Source: RHKX01 sp963784885
Lineage (GTDB): Bacteria; Actinomycetota; Thermoleophilia; Solirubrobacterales; 70-9
DNA length: 64,000 nt
Direction of reading: 5' to 3'
Assembly (NCBI GenBank): GCA_963784885.1
Contig: CAWATA010000006.1
Location: 325,669 to 389,668, forward strand
Shown in pieces: positions 45,550 to 54,644 of this stretch; positions within the stretch are counted from its first letter, which is position 1, and the number at the start of each line of letters is the position of its first letter. Made by a program: the position numbers and the translations under genes. The notes below the pieces were generated by a model that worked only from the letters and a program-made list of their open reading frames with translations, did not search any database and had not been told where the DNA came from.

Positions 45550-47559
45550 CTAGCCCTTCAGCGTCACCGCCAGCTTCGACTTCTTCGAATTGCCGGCGTC
45601 GTCGGCAAGGGTAACGTCGACCTTCGCCTTGCCCTTCGACTTCTTCAGGGACTTGGCGATCTTCTTCGCGTCCTTGGACTTCTTAGGCATCAGCTTCAGC
45701 GTCGCCGACTTGCCCTTCGCGACCGACTTCGAGGCCTTCTTGAGCTTGTAGGACTTCTTCTTGACCGTGACCTTGCCGGAGGCGGCGACATCGAGGTCCT
45801 CCTTCGCCTTGACCTCGACCTTGACGACGACCTTCTTGCCCTTCTGTTTCTGTGTCTTCTTCGCCGTCGACTTGCCCTTCACCGCGGTGTCGACGGTGAA
45901 CTCGCGGGTCGCGGGATCGCCGGTGTTGGCCTCGGTGTCGGTGGCGCGGACGTTGAACGTGTGGGAGCCGTCTGCAAGGTCCTGGTAGCTCTTCGGCGAA
46001 GTGCAGGCGGCGTAGGACTCGGCGTCGAGCTTGCACTCGAAGGTCGAGTTCGCCTCGTTGGCGCTGAACGTGAAGCTCGGCGAGGGGTCGTTGGTCGGGC
46101 CCTCGGGGCCGGAGTCGATCGTCGTCGTCGGGCCGTTGCCGTCGTTTCGGTCGAAGACCGCGACGGCGCTGCTGTAGTAGGAGCCGACGTAGACGTTCTT
46201 GCCGTCGGGGGAGGCGGTGACCGACTGCGGACCGTCGAGGGCGACTCCGTCCGTGCAGGCGCCGCCGGTGCCGTCCTCGGAGATGCAGCCGGCGGTGCCG
46301 GGCTTCTGGGTCAGAGCACCGGTGGTCGGATCTCGGTCTAGGTTGGCAACGGCGTTGCTGTCGAAGGAGACGGCGTAGGCGCTCTTGCCGTCGGGTGAGA
46401 CGGCGATCGACTGCAGCCCGCCGAGCGCTACCCCATCCGCGCAGGCGCCGCCCGTGCCGTCCTCGGAAATGCAGCCGGCGGTTCCCGCCTTCTGGGTGAG
46501 CGCGCCGGTGGTCGTGTTGCGGTCGAAGACCGCTACGCCGCCGGCGGCCCCCTCACCGGCAGAGTAGGCGGTCTTGCCGTCGGGGGAGACTGCGACAGAC
46601 AGAGGACTCGCGATCGCCACCCCGTCCGTGCAGGCGCCACTGCTTCCGGTCTCAGAGATGCAGCCGGCGGTGCCGGGCTTCTGGGTCAGAGCACCGGTGG
46701 TCGGGTCGCGGTCGAAGATCGCAACGGCACTACTGCCTTTCGAGGCGGCGTAGACGCTCTCGCCGTCGGGGGAGACGGTGACCGACTGCGCGTCGTTGAG
46801 GGCGGTCCCGTCCGTGCAGGCGCCGCCGGTGCCGTCCTCGGAGATGCAGCCGGCGGTGCCGGGCTTCTGGGTCAGAGCACCGGTCGCGGTGTTGCGGTCG
46901 AAGATCGCTACGGCGTTGCCGCCGGCGGCGTGGACGTTCTTGCCGTCGGGGGAGACGGTGACCGACTGCGCGCCGTTGAGGGCGGTCCCGTCCGTGCAGG
47001 CGCCGCCGGTGCCGTCCTCGGAGATGCAGCCGGCGGTGCCGGGCTTCTGGGTCAGATCACCGGTCGCGGTGTTGCGGTCGAAGATCGCTACGGCGTTGCC
47101 GAAGAAAGAGCCGGCGTAAACGCTCTTGCCGTCGGGGGAGACGGTGACCGAGCGGGCCCCGTTGAGAGCGATCCCGTCCACGCAGGCACCGCCGGTGCCA
47201 GTCTCGGAGATGCAGCCGGCGGTGCCGGGCTTCTGGGTCAGATCACCGGTGGCCGGATTGCGGTCAAAGACCGCGACGGCGCTGCTGACCTCCAACGCGG
47301 CGTAGGCGCTCTTGCCATCGGGGGAGACTGCGACCGAATAGGGGTTTTGCAGCGCTACCCCATCCGCGCAGGCGCCGCCCGTGCCGTCCTCGGAGATGCA
47401 GCCAGCGGTGCCGGGCTTCTGGGTCAGATCACCTGCCGCGGCCAAGGCCGCGGCAGCGAAGACGAGCGCGAGGACGAGGACCGCGCCGGCGAGCAGGCCG
47501 GAGCTGCGGAGCCCGCGCGGGGTCCTCCTAAGTTCGACGTAGGTGCGCTCATTCATCAA
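45550..47559 (-). CDS. Exported seven-repeat beta-propeller with Ig-like and Lys-rich C-terminal parts
   Basis: A 669-residue secreted or anchored protein. The N-terminal hydrophobic segment (LLAGAVLVLALVFAAAALAA) is a signal/anchor. Seven near-identical repeats of about 62 residues follow, each with LTQKPGTAGCISE, GACxDGxA, SVxVSPDGKxxYA and AVAxFDRN; seven blades would close one beta-propeller, and each repeat brings two cysteines. Residues about 480-570 are an Ig-like domain (SPSFTFSANEANSTFECKLD). The last 100 residues are a Lys-rich beta tail (KKSYKLKKASKSVAKGKSAT). ATG alternatives at the first two codons exist. Cell-surface role inferred. Confidence 0.85.
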   Translation of the reverse strand: MMNERTYVELRRTPRGLRSSGLLAGAVLVLALVFAAAALAAAGDLTQKPGTAGCISEDGTGGACADGVALQNPYSVAVSPDGKSAYAALEVSSAVAVFDRNPATGDLTQKPGTAGCISETGTGGACVDGIALNGARSVTVSPDGKSVYAGSFFGNAVAIFDRNTATGDLTQKPGTAGCISEDGTGGACTDGTALNGAQSVTVSPDGKNVHAAGGNAVAIFDRNTATGALTQKPGTAGCISEDGTGGACTDGTALNDAQSVTVSPDGESVYAASKGSSAVAIFDRDPTTGALTQKPGTAGCISETGSSGACTDGVAIASPLSVAVSPDGKTAYSAGEGAAGGVAVFDRNTTTGALTQKAGTAGCISEDGTGGACADGVALGGLQSIAVSPDGKSAYAVSFDSNAVANLDRDPTTGALTQKPGTAGCISEDGTGGACTDGVALDGPQSVTASPDGKNVYVGSYYSSAVAVFDRNDGNGPTTTIDSGPEGPTNDPSPSFTFSANEANSTFECKLDAESYAACTSPKSYQDLADGSHTFNVRATDTEANTGDPATREFTVDTAVKGKSTAKKTQKQKGKKVVVKVEVKAKEDLDVAASGKVTVKKKSYKLKKASKSVAKGKSATLKLMPKKSKDAKKIAKSLKKSKGKAKVDVTLADDAGNSKKSKLAVTLKG
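46130..47440. repeat. Seven tandem DNA repeats of about 186 bp inside the propeller gene
   Basis: The blades repeat at DNA level as well, with long identical stretches (for example the CCGGCGGTGCCGGGCTTCTG block) spaced by about 180-192 bases. Blades 3 and 4 are almost identical, which points to recent tandem duplication or gene conversion. Confidence 0.8.
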
Positions 47560-47612
47560 TCTGCTCCCTTCGAAATGGGCGGCAACTCATGATCGCTGCC
47601 CGCCAGCCATTC

Positions 47613-50600
47613 CTAACGGCTCGTCCGCCAGACCGCGACACCATCGACGCGAACCGGTCCGCCTCCGAGCGAAATCAGTCGCAGCCGGCCATCCTTCTTC
47701 TTCGGCCACCTGGCGTTGAAGCCGACGATTCGCGACTTTCGCTTCTTCGTCTTCGACAGGTCGATCACCTTGCGGCGATGGCCTCGAACCTCGACGGCAA
47801 GCTTGCCGCACTTTCGGCAGCGCCCGGCGAGTACCTTGACCTTGCTCGTCTTGCCGAGCAGGAATGTCAGGGCAGCGCCCTTGCTCTTGGCGTCGAGAGC
47901 GTGGTTGTTCGACAGCTTCTTGCCCCGAACCTTCTTCCACTTACCCTCCCGCCGAAGCGAGCTCTCGTCGTATGGCCTCGTTGTGCAGCGCTCCTCCGAC
48001 CACTCAGATCGGTTGCCGGCGCCGTCCACAGCCCGCGCTGAAGCGCAGACCGTCTCTCCGGCAGGGACCTTGAGACGGGAAGAGCTCTGCGACTTCCCGG
48101 TCTTGTCGAAGCCGACGGGGTCGACCTTGAACTTGCCCCGCTTCCCGGCACGCCGCGTGCGCAGCTCGTAGCCCTGAAGCTTCGAGCCCCCCTTGTCGCT
48201 ACCCCTGTACGTGAACGCGGGATCGTTGGTTCTGATCAGCTTCCTCAGCTTCCTGCTGCTCGCCTGCGGCGACACGCTGTCGACGCTCCACGCCACCATC
48301 GGTGTTGTGACCTTGCCTCCACTCGAGGCTGCCTCGACCTGAATCGTGTGGCTGCCATCGGGCAGCGAGCTCAGTCGCAGGGGCGATCTGCAGGGTCTTC
48401 CCTGCCCATCGATCAAGCACTGGGTCGTCGCTTCGCCCGGGGACGCCTCGAACTCGACGACGACATTGGGTCCGGTGAATGAGCCCTCATCCGGGACCTT
48501 CGTGAAGTCGACCGTGGGTGGCTCGTCGAGGATGACCGGCCTGGTGGTCGTTGCCACGGGTGAGTCGAGGCCCGCCTCGTTGCGCGCCGTGACCTCGAAC
48601 GTCAGCGGTGTCTTGCTCGCGACATTCGGGAAGCTGGCGTCGGTTCTGCTCGCGCCGATCCGCTGACACCCGCCACCGACAAGGCAAGCCTCGTAGCTTG
48701 CGATCGGGACGCCACCGTCCTCGTCGGGTTGCTCCCATTCGAGCGCGGCGGAGCCCGGCGAGGAGCCCGGCCCGGCGACGAGGTTCCGTGGGGCCGAGGG
48801 CGGGTCGGCGATGGCCAACGGAGGGCTGGGCTGCGACTCAGCACCGAAGCCGACCTCGCTGTTGGCCCGAACGCGGAATGTGTAGCTCGTGCCCACCTGC
48901 AGGCTGTCGAACTCGACCGCCTCCGTTCCGGCGGGCACCGTCCGAACCGACCCGCCCGGCGACGCGGTCACCTCGTAGCCGGTAACCGCCGCCCGACTCT
49001 CATCCGGATTCGGCGGATCCCAGGTAACCGTGGCGACCCCGCCGGCTCCGCGCTGTGCCCCGACGTTGGAGGGACGGTCGGGCACATCCAGCGGCGTGAC
49101 GGCAGCGCTCGGACCTGAAACTGCGCCGGGGCCTCGGTCGTTGACCGCCTGCAAGGTGAAGCGGTAGGGCCGGCCGTTCGTCAGCCCGCTCAGGGTCAGC
49201 GCGGTGACGCCGCCGTCCACGGTCGTTTCGACCGGAGCCTCAGGGAACGACTCACCGGGCACCCGGTACTCGCTGATCCGATAGGTCTGGACCGGACCGC
49301 CGCCCGTGTCCTGCGGCGGATCCCAGCTCAGCTGGACGGATGCGTTTCGGGGCACCCCGACGACGTTCCTAGGCGCCGACGGCTCGTCAGTGACGATGTC
49401 GGCCGGCTCCGACGGGTGCGAGGCCGGCGAGGACTCGCCCCCCGCTGTTGAGAAGACAGCAACGCGGTAGCGACCCGGCTGTAGACCGCTGAGATTTGCG
49501 GAGCTCTGACCACCGGGAACCGTGAGTTCGATCGGAGCGCCGCCCTTATCCGGGTAGGCAGCCACGCGCCACTCGTGGCCTGCGGGCTGAACCTCGTCGA
49601 GATTGTCGTTCCATTCGACATCAAGCGAACGCCCGGGGCCAGGCTCGGCGAGAACATCGGCCGGCGCTCGGGGCGCGATCGTCACATCGGCCCTCGCCTG
49701 ATAGTCGCGGAAGCCCTTGTTGTTGTTCTCATGGATCTCGGCAACCTGATCGCTGGCGTCGACGACGGCGAAGATCCGCGGCCGTGACCCCGCGTAGCGA
49801 GCATCGGGGGTCCAGGTGAGTTCGGCCTCGGCATTGCCCCGGGCGGGCACTGGCGACGCCGGGGCAGTGCCGAGCAGCTCGCCGCCGACATCGGGGTCGG
49901 CGTCGTAGAACTTCACGTCGGTGCTGCCGGTCTGATCCTTGAGACTGTAGTTCTCGACCTCAGCCCGCAGGCAAAGGGGCCTGCCTGGGCTCGGGTAGCC
50001 GTTCAAGAGCGGCGCTGGGCCCTCGTCGCACTTGCCCTGCAGGACGCTGATCCCTGGTGAGATGAATCGCGCCGCATCAGAGGATATGCCTGCTTGCTTC
50101 TCGAAATCCAGCAGGCGAGGCAGATTCAGGGTCAGGTCGGGCTTGGAACCGTACTTCAGCTGCCACCACGTCTTTGGAGCACCCGGCGGAGCAACGCCGG
50201 GCTCAACGGCATAGTCGAGGACAAGAGTTGCGTTGGCGGTCCAGTAGGCGAAAGGCTTGACCGTGTAAGCCGTCTGGCCGAAGCTCTCATCGACTCCGGC
50301 CATCGATGACGTGAGCTTGGTGGTGTCGCCGACGGTCGTCTTGGTGGTGGTCAGCTTGGAGTTCTTGTAGTCCCCCGCCACCTCGAGCTTGGTATCGACG
50401 ATCCCAGCAATCTTGCCGCCCACACCCACCGTAGCACCGACGTTCCATTGTTTTTGGACGGCGGCAGAATCATCCTGGAGCCGCTGAGAGGTGAGTTCGT
50501 ACTTGTAATCGCTGCTGTCCGAGAGCTCGAACTCGTCCCCTGCGAAGGCCGAAGGCCCGACGGGATTACCGTTCTCATCGAATGTCGGTGAGATGAACGG

Positions 50601-52886
50601 GTTCTCCGCCTCCGTCCTGTCCTCCGGATAGCTCAGGATGTTGCCCGGCTGGTGGTTGGACTTCAGATCGACGGCATCGGGCGAAGACGAGTCGACCCAT
50701 CGCTTCTGCACCGTGTGCGGCGTCTCCGCGAGCACATACCCCGATGGGTTCTCCTCCCCGGGTTGGTAGAGCGGGTACTCGAGCGTGTCATAGGCTCGCT
50801 TGATCGCATAGATCTTGTCGGTGTTGAGCGCCTTGACCGTGACGTTCACCGTGTCGGTCGTGGTTGTTCCACCGACGTTCTTGAAGTTCTCGCCGTAGCC
50901 CCCTCGGAGTTCAGCTTCGACATCGACGATGTCTAAGATGTTGGTCTCGACGTTCAGCTTTGCGCTAACGGCCCAGTCTTCCGTCGACTCGTTGACCACC
51001 TCGGTAGCAGCCGACTGCTCGCGCTCGTACTGGGAGTTGAAGAAGCAGGCTGGCGGCACCGCGTACTGATTGCCCGCGTAGCAGAAGCTCGGGTCGTAGG
51101 CCTGGCCGTCGAGAATGTCGAAGTGGGTCGGGGGGGCATTGAGAACCACTGAGGGCTCCAGCTGCGTGTATTGACTCTGAACCGGATCGCCGAGCTGCGC
51201 TCGACCGTCGAGCGGAAACGACGCAAGCTGTGGAATGTCAGGCTGGCCATCGGTGTAGCCCCCGAGCGGATATGTGTTGAACCCGGTGGTTCTGTCGGAG
51301 AGAATTCTCTGGTTGAAGCCGTCAAGGCCAATCAACTGGACCGCGGGTCGCCATTGGTTTCCAATGTTCTGTGGTATCGCCACCGCAATCTGCGGCATCT
51401 CGCGCGTGCTGGTACCTCCCGGAACCGGCGCGATCACTTGATCCTTGGTCTCGCGCGCGTTGACAACGGCCGTTTCGATCGATTGAACATTCCAAGTTGT
51501 GGGGTTCTTGATTTCATAGGAACCGCAGAGCTCGTCCGCGCAAGACAGGTCATAGATCGCGAGGCTGCTCTGGGAATTGATGGCCGTCAGGGCAGTCGAG
51601 GCGATCTCATCGAGTCCATCGCCGTCGAGATCGCCGAGAGAATCCAGCTGAGAACTAAACGTCCGATTCTGCGGCACGCCATACGGTGTATCTGGCGTGC
51701 AGAACCCAGGTGGGCACGCCGTGGCGCCTGTTTCGATCTGGCTGGCCTCAAGCGTGCCAGGGCTGCCGGGCACAGGCTTAAGGCTGAGTAGGTTGTCGAC
51801 TCCCCGAGTTCCTGCGGCGATGACGAGTCGATCAAAGCCAGGGCCCGTGCCGCGCGCATCGTGAACGGCGACGACACCCGGCCCGATCCGTCGAAGGTCG
51901 AAGGAGCTGAAACCCTGATAGTCGGGGGCAACTGACATGGTGAACGTCTTCGGGGCGATCACGACCTCCAACCCGGCGCCGGAGCCGTCGCCAAGCAGCG
52001 CCGCCTCAACCTGGGGCGGACCGCTCCATACTGGGGTCCAGGTCACGGCGACTTGATCGACTCCGGCTTTCGTGAAATCGCCGACCGCAAGCGACGGGCT
52101 CGTCAGATCCCTCTCTGGGAATCCCGGCGTGACCGAATTGTTGTAGACGCCGCCACCGAGGGTTCTGATCGGGCCGCCAAGGTGGAGGCCGTAAACCTCA
52201 CCGGATGGCAGGCGGTCGGCGACCACGTGAGCAAACTGGACCCTCGGGTCGATCCCCTCCGGAGTCTGTTCCGTGTGCACCCAGGCGAGGACGATCGAGG
52301 GGCCTTCCTGCGGATCGAAGATCCCGGTTGCCATCGAGATCTCCGTCCTCGGATCGGGGCCGCTCGAGCCCGGGAACTGCACCCCGAAGCTTTCCCCAAA
52401 GGCGTCGAACTTGTGTTCCTCGCCCACGTACTTCGGCCGTGACCAGGTCAGACAGAAGTCGTTCTCGTTGGGGCAGCCAGACGAGGTCAGCCCGTAGCCG
52501 GCAAAGGCCGCACCCGGCTCGAGCGAGCCACGCGGATTGCCGTCGGGACCGGTGAAGGTATCGAGGTCCGCCGCGATGAAATCATGCGGCTTATCGGCAT
52601 CCGGGCCGGAGATGGCGCCCTCCTCGGCAAGAGGCAGGAAATCTCCCGGATCCCCAAATACCCCCCCGGCCTTTAGCTGCAAGCGCTGAAGGTCAAGCCC
52701 ATCGCCACCGCTGGACGCGCTCGGCATCGCGAGAATGCCCTCCTGCCCGATTGTCGTCCGCCCGGCGAAGTGATCGGTCGGGCTGCCGATCGGAGGTGGG
52801 GTCGCGGCGGTTACCAGGCCCGGGAGCAATCCGTAGAGGACGGCGGCGACGAGGACAGCAGCGGACGAGCGCCCAACGTTTCTCAC
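47613..52886 (-). CDS. Giant modular exported protein (1757 residues)
   Basis: Begins at GTG 52886 (AGGAG upstream) with a signal peptide, VLVAAVLYGLLPGLVTAA. Residues about 200-540 have FG-GAP-like blades (PSLAVGDFTKAGVDQVAV, LGDLDGDGLDEIAS). Residues about 635-930 hold two similar Ser/Thr-rich beta segments (EDWAVSAKLNVETNILDIVD and KQWNVGATVGVGGKIAGIVD), each followed by a Thr-rich amphipathic stretch (GGTTTTDTVNVTV; KLTTTKTTVGDTT). A CARDB-like domain (about 979-1059, HENNNKG), four or five fibronectin type III domains (about 1075-1440), an Ig-like part and a Lys-rich C-terminal module with CRKCGK follow. The base composition of the 5' two-thirds looks less GC-rich than the neighbours. 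Function unknown; surface adhesion or pore formation are candidates. Confidence 0.85.
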   Translation of the reverse strand: MRNVGRSSAAVLVAAVLYGLLPGLVTAATPPPIGSPTDHFAGRTTIGQEGILAMPSASSGGDGLDLQRLQLKAGGVFGDPGDFLPLAEEGAISGPDADKPHDFIAADLDTFTGPDGNPRGSLEPGAAFAGYGLTSSGCPNENDFCLTWSRPKYVGEEHKFDAFGESFGVQFPGSSGPDPRTEISMATGIFDPQEGPSIVLAWVHTEQTPEGIDPRVQFAHVVADRLPSGEVYGLHLGGPIRTLGGGVYNNSVTPGFPERDLTSPSLAVGDFTKAGVDQVAVTWTPVWSGPPQVEAALLGDGSGAGLEVVIAPKTFTMSVAPDYQGFSSFDLRRIGPGVVAVHDARGTGPGFDRLVIAAGTRGVDNLLSLKPVPGSPGTLEASQIETGATACPPGFCTPDTPYGVPQNRTFSSQLDSLGDLDGDGLDEIASTALTAINSQSSLAIYDLSCADELCGSYEIKNPTTWNVQSIETAVVNARETKDQVIAPVPGGTSTREMPQIAVAIPQNIGNQWRPAVQLIGLDGFNQRILSDRTTGFNTYPLGGYTDGQPDIPQLASFPLDGRAQLGDPVQSQYTQLEPSVVLNAPPTHFDILDGQAYDPSFCYAGNQYAVPPACFFNSQYEREQSAATEVVNESTEDWAVSAKLNVETNILDIVDVEAELRGGYGENFKNVGGTTTTDTVNVTVKALNTDKIYAIKRAYDTLEYPLYQPGEENPSGYVLAETPHTVQKRWVDSSSPDAVDLKSNHQPGNILSYPEDRTEAENPFISPTFDENGNPVGPSAFAGDEFELSDSSDYKYELTSQRLQDDSAAVQKQWNVGATVGVGGKIAGIVDTKLEVAGDYKNSKLTTTKTTVGDTTKLTSSMAGVDESFGQTAYTVKPFAYWTANATLVLDYAVEPGVAPPGAPKTWWQLKYGSKPDLTLNLPRLLDFEKQAGISSDAARFISPGISVLQGKCDEGPAPLLNGYPSPGRPLCLRAEVENYSLKDQTGSTDVKFYDADPDVGGELLGTAPASPVPARGNAEAELTWTPDARYAGSRPRIFAVVDASDQVAEIHENNNKGFRDYQARADVTIAPRAPADVLAEPGPGRSLDVEWNDNLDEVQPAGHEWRVAAYPDKGGAPIELTVPGGQSSANLSGLQPGRYRVAVFSTAGGESSPASHPSEPADIVTDEPSAPRNVVGVPRNASVQLSWDPPQDTGGGPVQTYRISEYRVPGESFPEAPVETTVDGGVTALTLSGLTNGRPYRFTLQAVNDRGPGAVSGPSAAVTPLDVPDRPSNVGAQRGAGGVATVTWDPPNPDESRAAVTGYEVTASPGGSVRTVPAGTEAVEFDSLQVGTSYTFRVRANSEVGFGAESQPSPPLAIADPPSAPRNLVAGPGSSPGSAALEWEQPDEDGGVPIASYEACLVGGGCQRIGASRTDASFPNVASKTPLTFEVTARNEAGLDSPVATTTRPVILDEPPTVDFTKVPDEGSFTGPNVVVEFEASPGEATTQCLIDGQGRPCRSPLRLSSLPDGSHTIQVEAASSGGKVTTPMVAWSVDSVSPQASSRKLRKLIRTNDPAFTYRGSDKGGSKLQGYELRTRRAGKRGKFKVDPVGFDKTGKSQSSSRLKVPAGETVCASARAVDGAGNRSEWSEERCTTRPYDESSLRREGKWKKVRGKKLSNNHALDAKSKGAALTFLLGKTSKVKVLAGRCRKCGKLAVEVRGHRRKVIDLSKTKKRKSRIVGFNARWPKKKDGRLRLISLGGGPVRVDGVAVWRTSR

Positions 52887-53006
52887 TAGAATTCTCCTGA
52901 CTCTTCAACCTGGAATCGACAGCCTAACAATCGCCTCCAGGAGGGGGCGCAGGTTGGCCGGGAATGAAGGCCCACCTGTGTCCGAGCGAATCGGGGCGAT
53001 TGGGGC

Positions 53007-54100
53007 GTGACGGGGCTAGGGTCTCGGCAGCTGCGGCGCAGCTACGGGGGCTTGCGGCATCTCGAGCCGATCACGACGATCGGGGAGCACTACTACGGGG
53101 CCGCGGCGGTGCAGGCGCGACTCAAGCTGGGGCGGGGACCAAGCACGATTGAGATCGTTCGCGAGATGTTCGCGCAGGTCGGTCACGCCATCCTTGCGGA
53201 TACCAGGGGCGGGCGGGACGAGCTACGCGATCTGGTCGACCCGGCGCTCAGCGATCTGGTCGACGAGATCACACCCGCCGAACCCGAGCCAATGACAGCG
53301 TGCATCGGGCACGGGCGGACCTTCGGCGATCGGAGAGTTCCGATTCCGATCGTCCTGGACCGCATCCACGACTCCGCCGGACGGCTTGCGGGAACCCGCG
53401 ATCATCCTCAAGTCCGAGCCGGGAATGGCGACGCTCGCCACGATGGCCGCAAGCTGCGACCCGCGCCACCTCCAGCGCACCCAGCGTGTCGCCGCAGCCG
53501 CGCGACGTCCCGCGGCGATCCCCTTCGCCGACCTGGAGTCGTCCTCCCCGCTCTCCCGCCGCCTCCCTACCGCCGGCTACTTCTCGCCGGGCCGCCGCCT
53601 CACGCTCGCCGCCGACCAATGCGTGATCGACGCCGGGGGCATCGTCGGGCGTCACGTCGGCGACGGCATCGTGGCGTTCTTCATCGCCGAGGCCGCAGAC
53701 TCGGAGTCGGCGGCCGCACGAGGATGCATCACGGCTGCGCGAGGACTGCGCGACGCCATGTCCGGCGTCGCCGCCCGCAGCGATCTGGCCGAGGAAGACG
53801 TCGTCCTGCGCTTCGGCCTGCACTGGGGCTCGACGCTGTACGTAGGAATGATCGAGACCAGTGGGCGCACGGAGATCGGCGCACTCGGAGACGACGTCAA
53901 TGAGGCCGCGCGGATCGAGGCGTGCGCAACCGGTGGCCGTGCCCTCGCATCGAAGCCGCTTCTCGAGCGGATGGACCTCACGTCCGCAGGCACTCGGCCT
54001 CGAGCCCGGCCGGATCACCTATACGCCGCTCGGCGAACTCACCACAGCCACCGACAAAGCACGCCGGGACGCCCCTGCGATCGCCGTCTGCGAGATCTGA
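53007..54100 (+). pseudogene. Class III adenylate/guanylate cyclase, two frame breaks
   Basis: A signalling enzyme that would make a cyclic nucleotide. Frame one (GTG 53007) codes a helical N-terminal region ending PIPIVLDRIHDSAG. Frame two continues LREPAIILKSEPGM, then the cyclase domain: FADLESSSPLSRRL and GRHVGDGIVAFF (the two metal-binding Asp), RFGLHWGSTLYVG, GALGDDVNEAARIEA. Frame three ends LGLEPGRITYTPLGELTTAT...PAIAVCEI. Break one is at about 53380 and break two at about 53975. The catalytic residues are kept, so decay is recent or the breaks are sequence errors. The N-terminal helical region is typical of Thermoleophilia cyclases. Confidence 0.8.
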
Positions 54101-54250
54101 GACAGCAGACGCGAACCGCGACGCGCCTATGGCAGTGCTAGCGCTTGGGATCGCGATCCGCTGGCAGGGTGCGCTTGGCGTCGAAGTCGAAGCGATCCGT
54201 ATGTGCTCAACCATCAAGGGACTAACCGGAGGATCCTCCGGAGCGATGCG

Positions 54251-54430
54251 TGCGTGTCGGTTGCGCGATGGTTTCGTTCCGCATGTCCATGCGGTTCGGG
54301 GGATCGGGTGGTTCGGGCGGGCACCCGAGAGGCCAACGGGATGGCCCCAGCTATCGCAATACCCATGCGGCATTGCGGACTTCCCTGAAGCGCGCCCGAC
54401 TGGATTCGAACCAGTGACCTTCGGTTTCGT
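54251..54430. repeat. 180-bp direct repeat, copy A
   Basis: Matches 60454-60633 over exactly the same length and with about 80% or more identity by eye. The best-kept block is the first 48 bases, which contain the inverted repeat CCGCATG/CATGCGG; the right 48 bases are the tRNA fragment. See copy B. Confidence 0.8.
54383..54430 (-). tRNA. 3' fragment of tRNA-Arg(ACG), copy 1
   Basis: Read on the minus strand it gives ACGAAACCGA (anticodon ACG, loop 3' side and stem), the variable loop, the T arm ACTGGTTCGAATCCAGT and the acceptor 3' strand CGGGCGC plus G. The D arm, acceptor 5' strand and anticodon 5' stem are absent; here the sequence before ACG is changed to CC. CCA is not encoded. It is not a working tRNA gene but looks like an attachment-site scar. 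Confidence 0.85.
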
Positions 54431-54644
54431 GGAGTCTCAGCTGGCCTGATCAGCTCGGGATGTTGAAGCGCTTTGCCCGCTTTTCCGTCCGTGCGTGATT
54501 GCCGCGCAGGGTTGTCTTCCGGACACCTTCACGCCACCGGGTCGTCTCCATCGCGTCGAGGGGCCCGCGATACGCTGCTCGCCGGGCTTAACGGCGGGAG
54601 AGCATCAGCAACCTGGTCCTCTCCGCGAGCGAAGGAGAGTCGAA

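Larger units (their letters stand above)
54101..54644. other. Non-coding stretch with repeat and tRNA fragment
   Basis: No credible gene in 544 bases. It holds the first 180-bp repeat copy (54251-54430), whose right end is a tRNA 3' fragment, then about 215 bases of ordinary leader sequence up to the next gene, with AGGAG just before its start. Translations of the region in other frames are artefacts. Confidence 0.7.

Noticed and set aside
46130..47440. Regular repeats as a CRISPR array
   Set aside because: Repeat unit is about 186 bp, in frame with protein blades, with no spacers and no cas genes.
53007..53400. N-terminal part of the cyclase as a separate DNA-binding gene
   Set aside because: Helices are present but no helix-turn-helix pattern, and the sequence joins the cyclase domain smoothly after a one-base correction.
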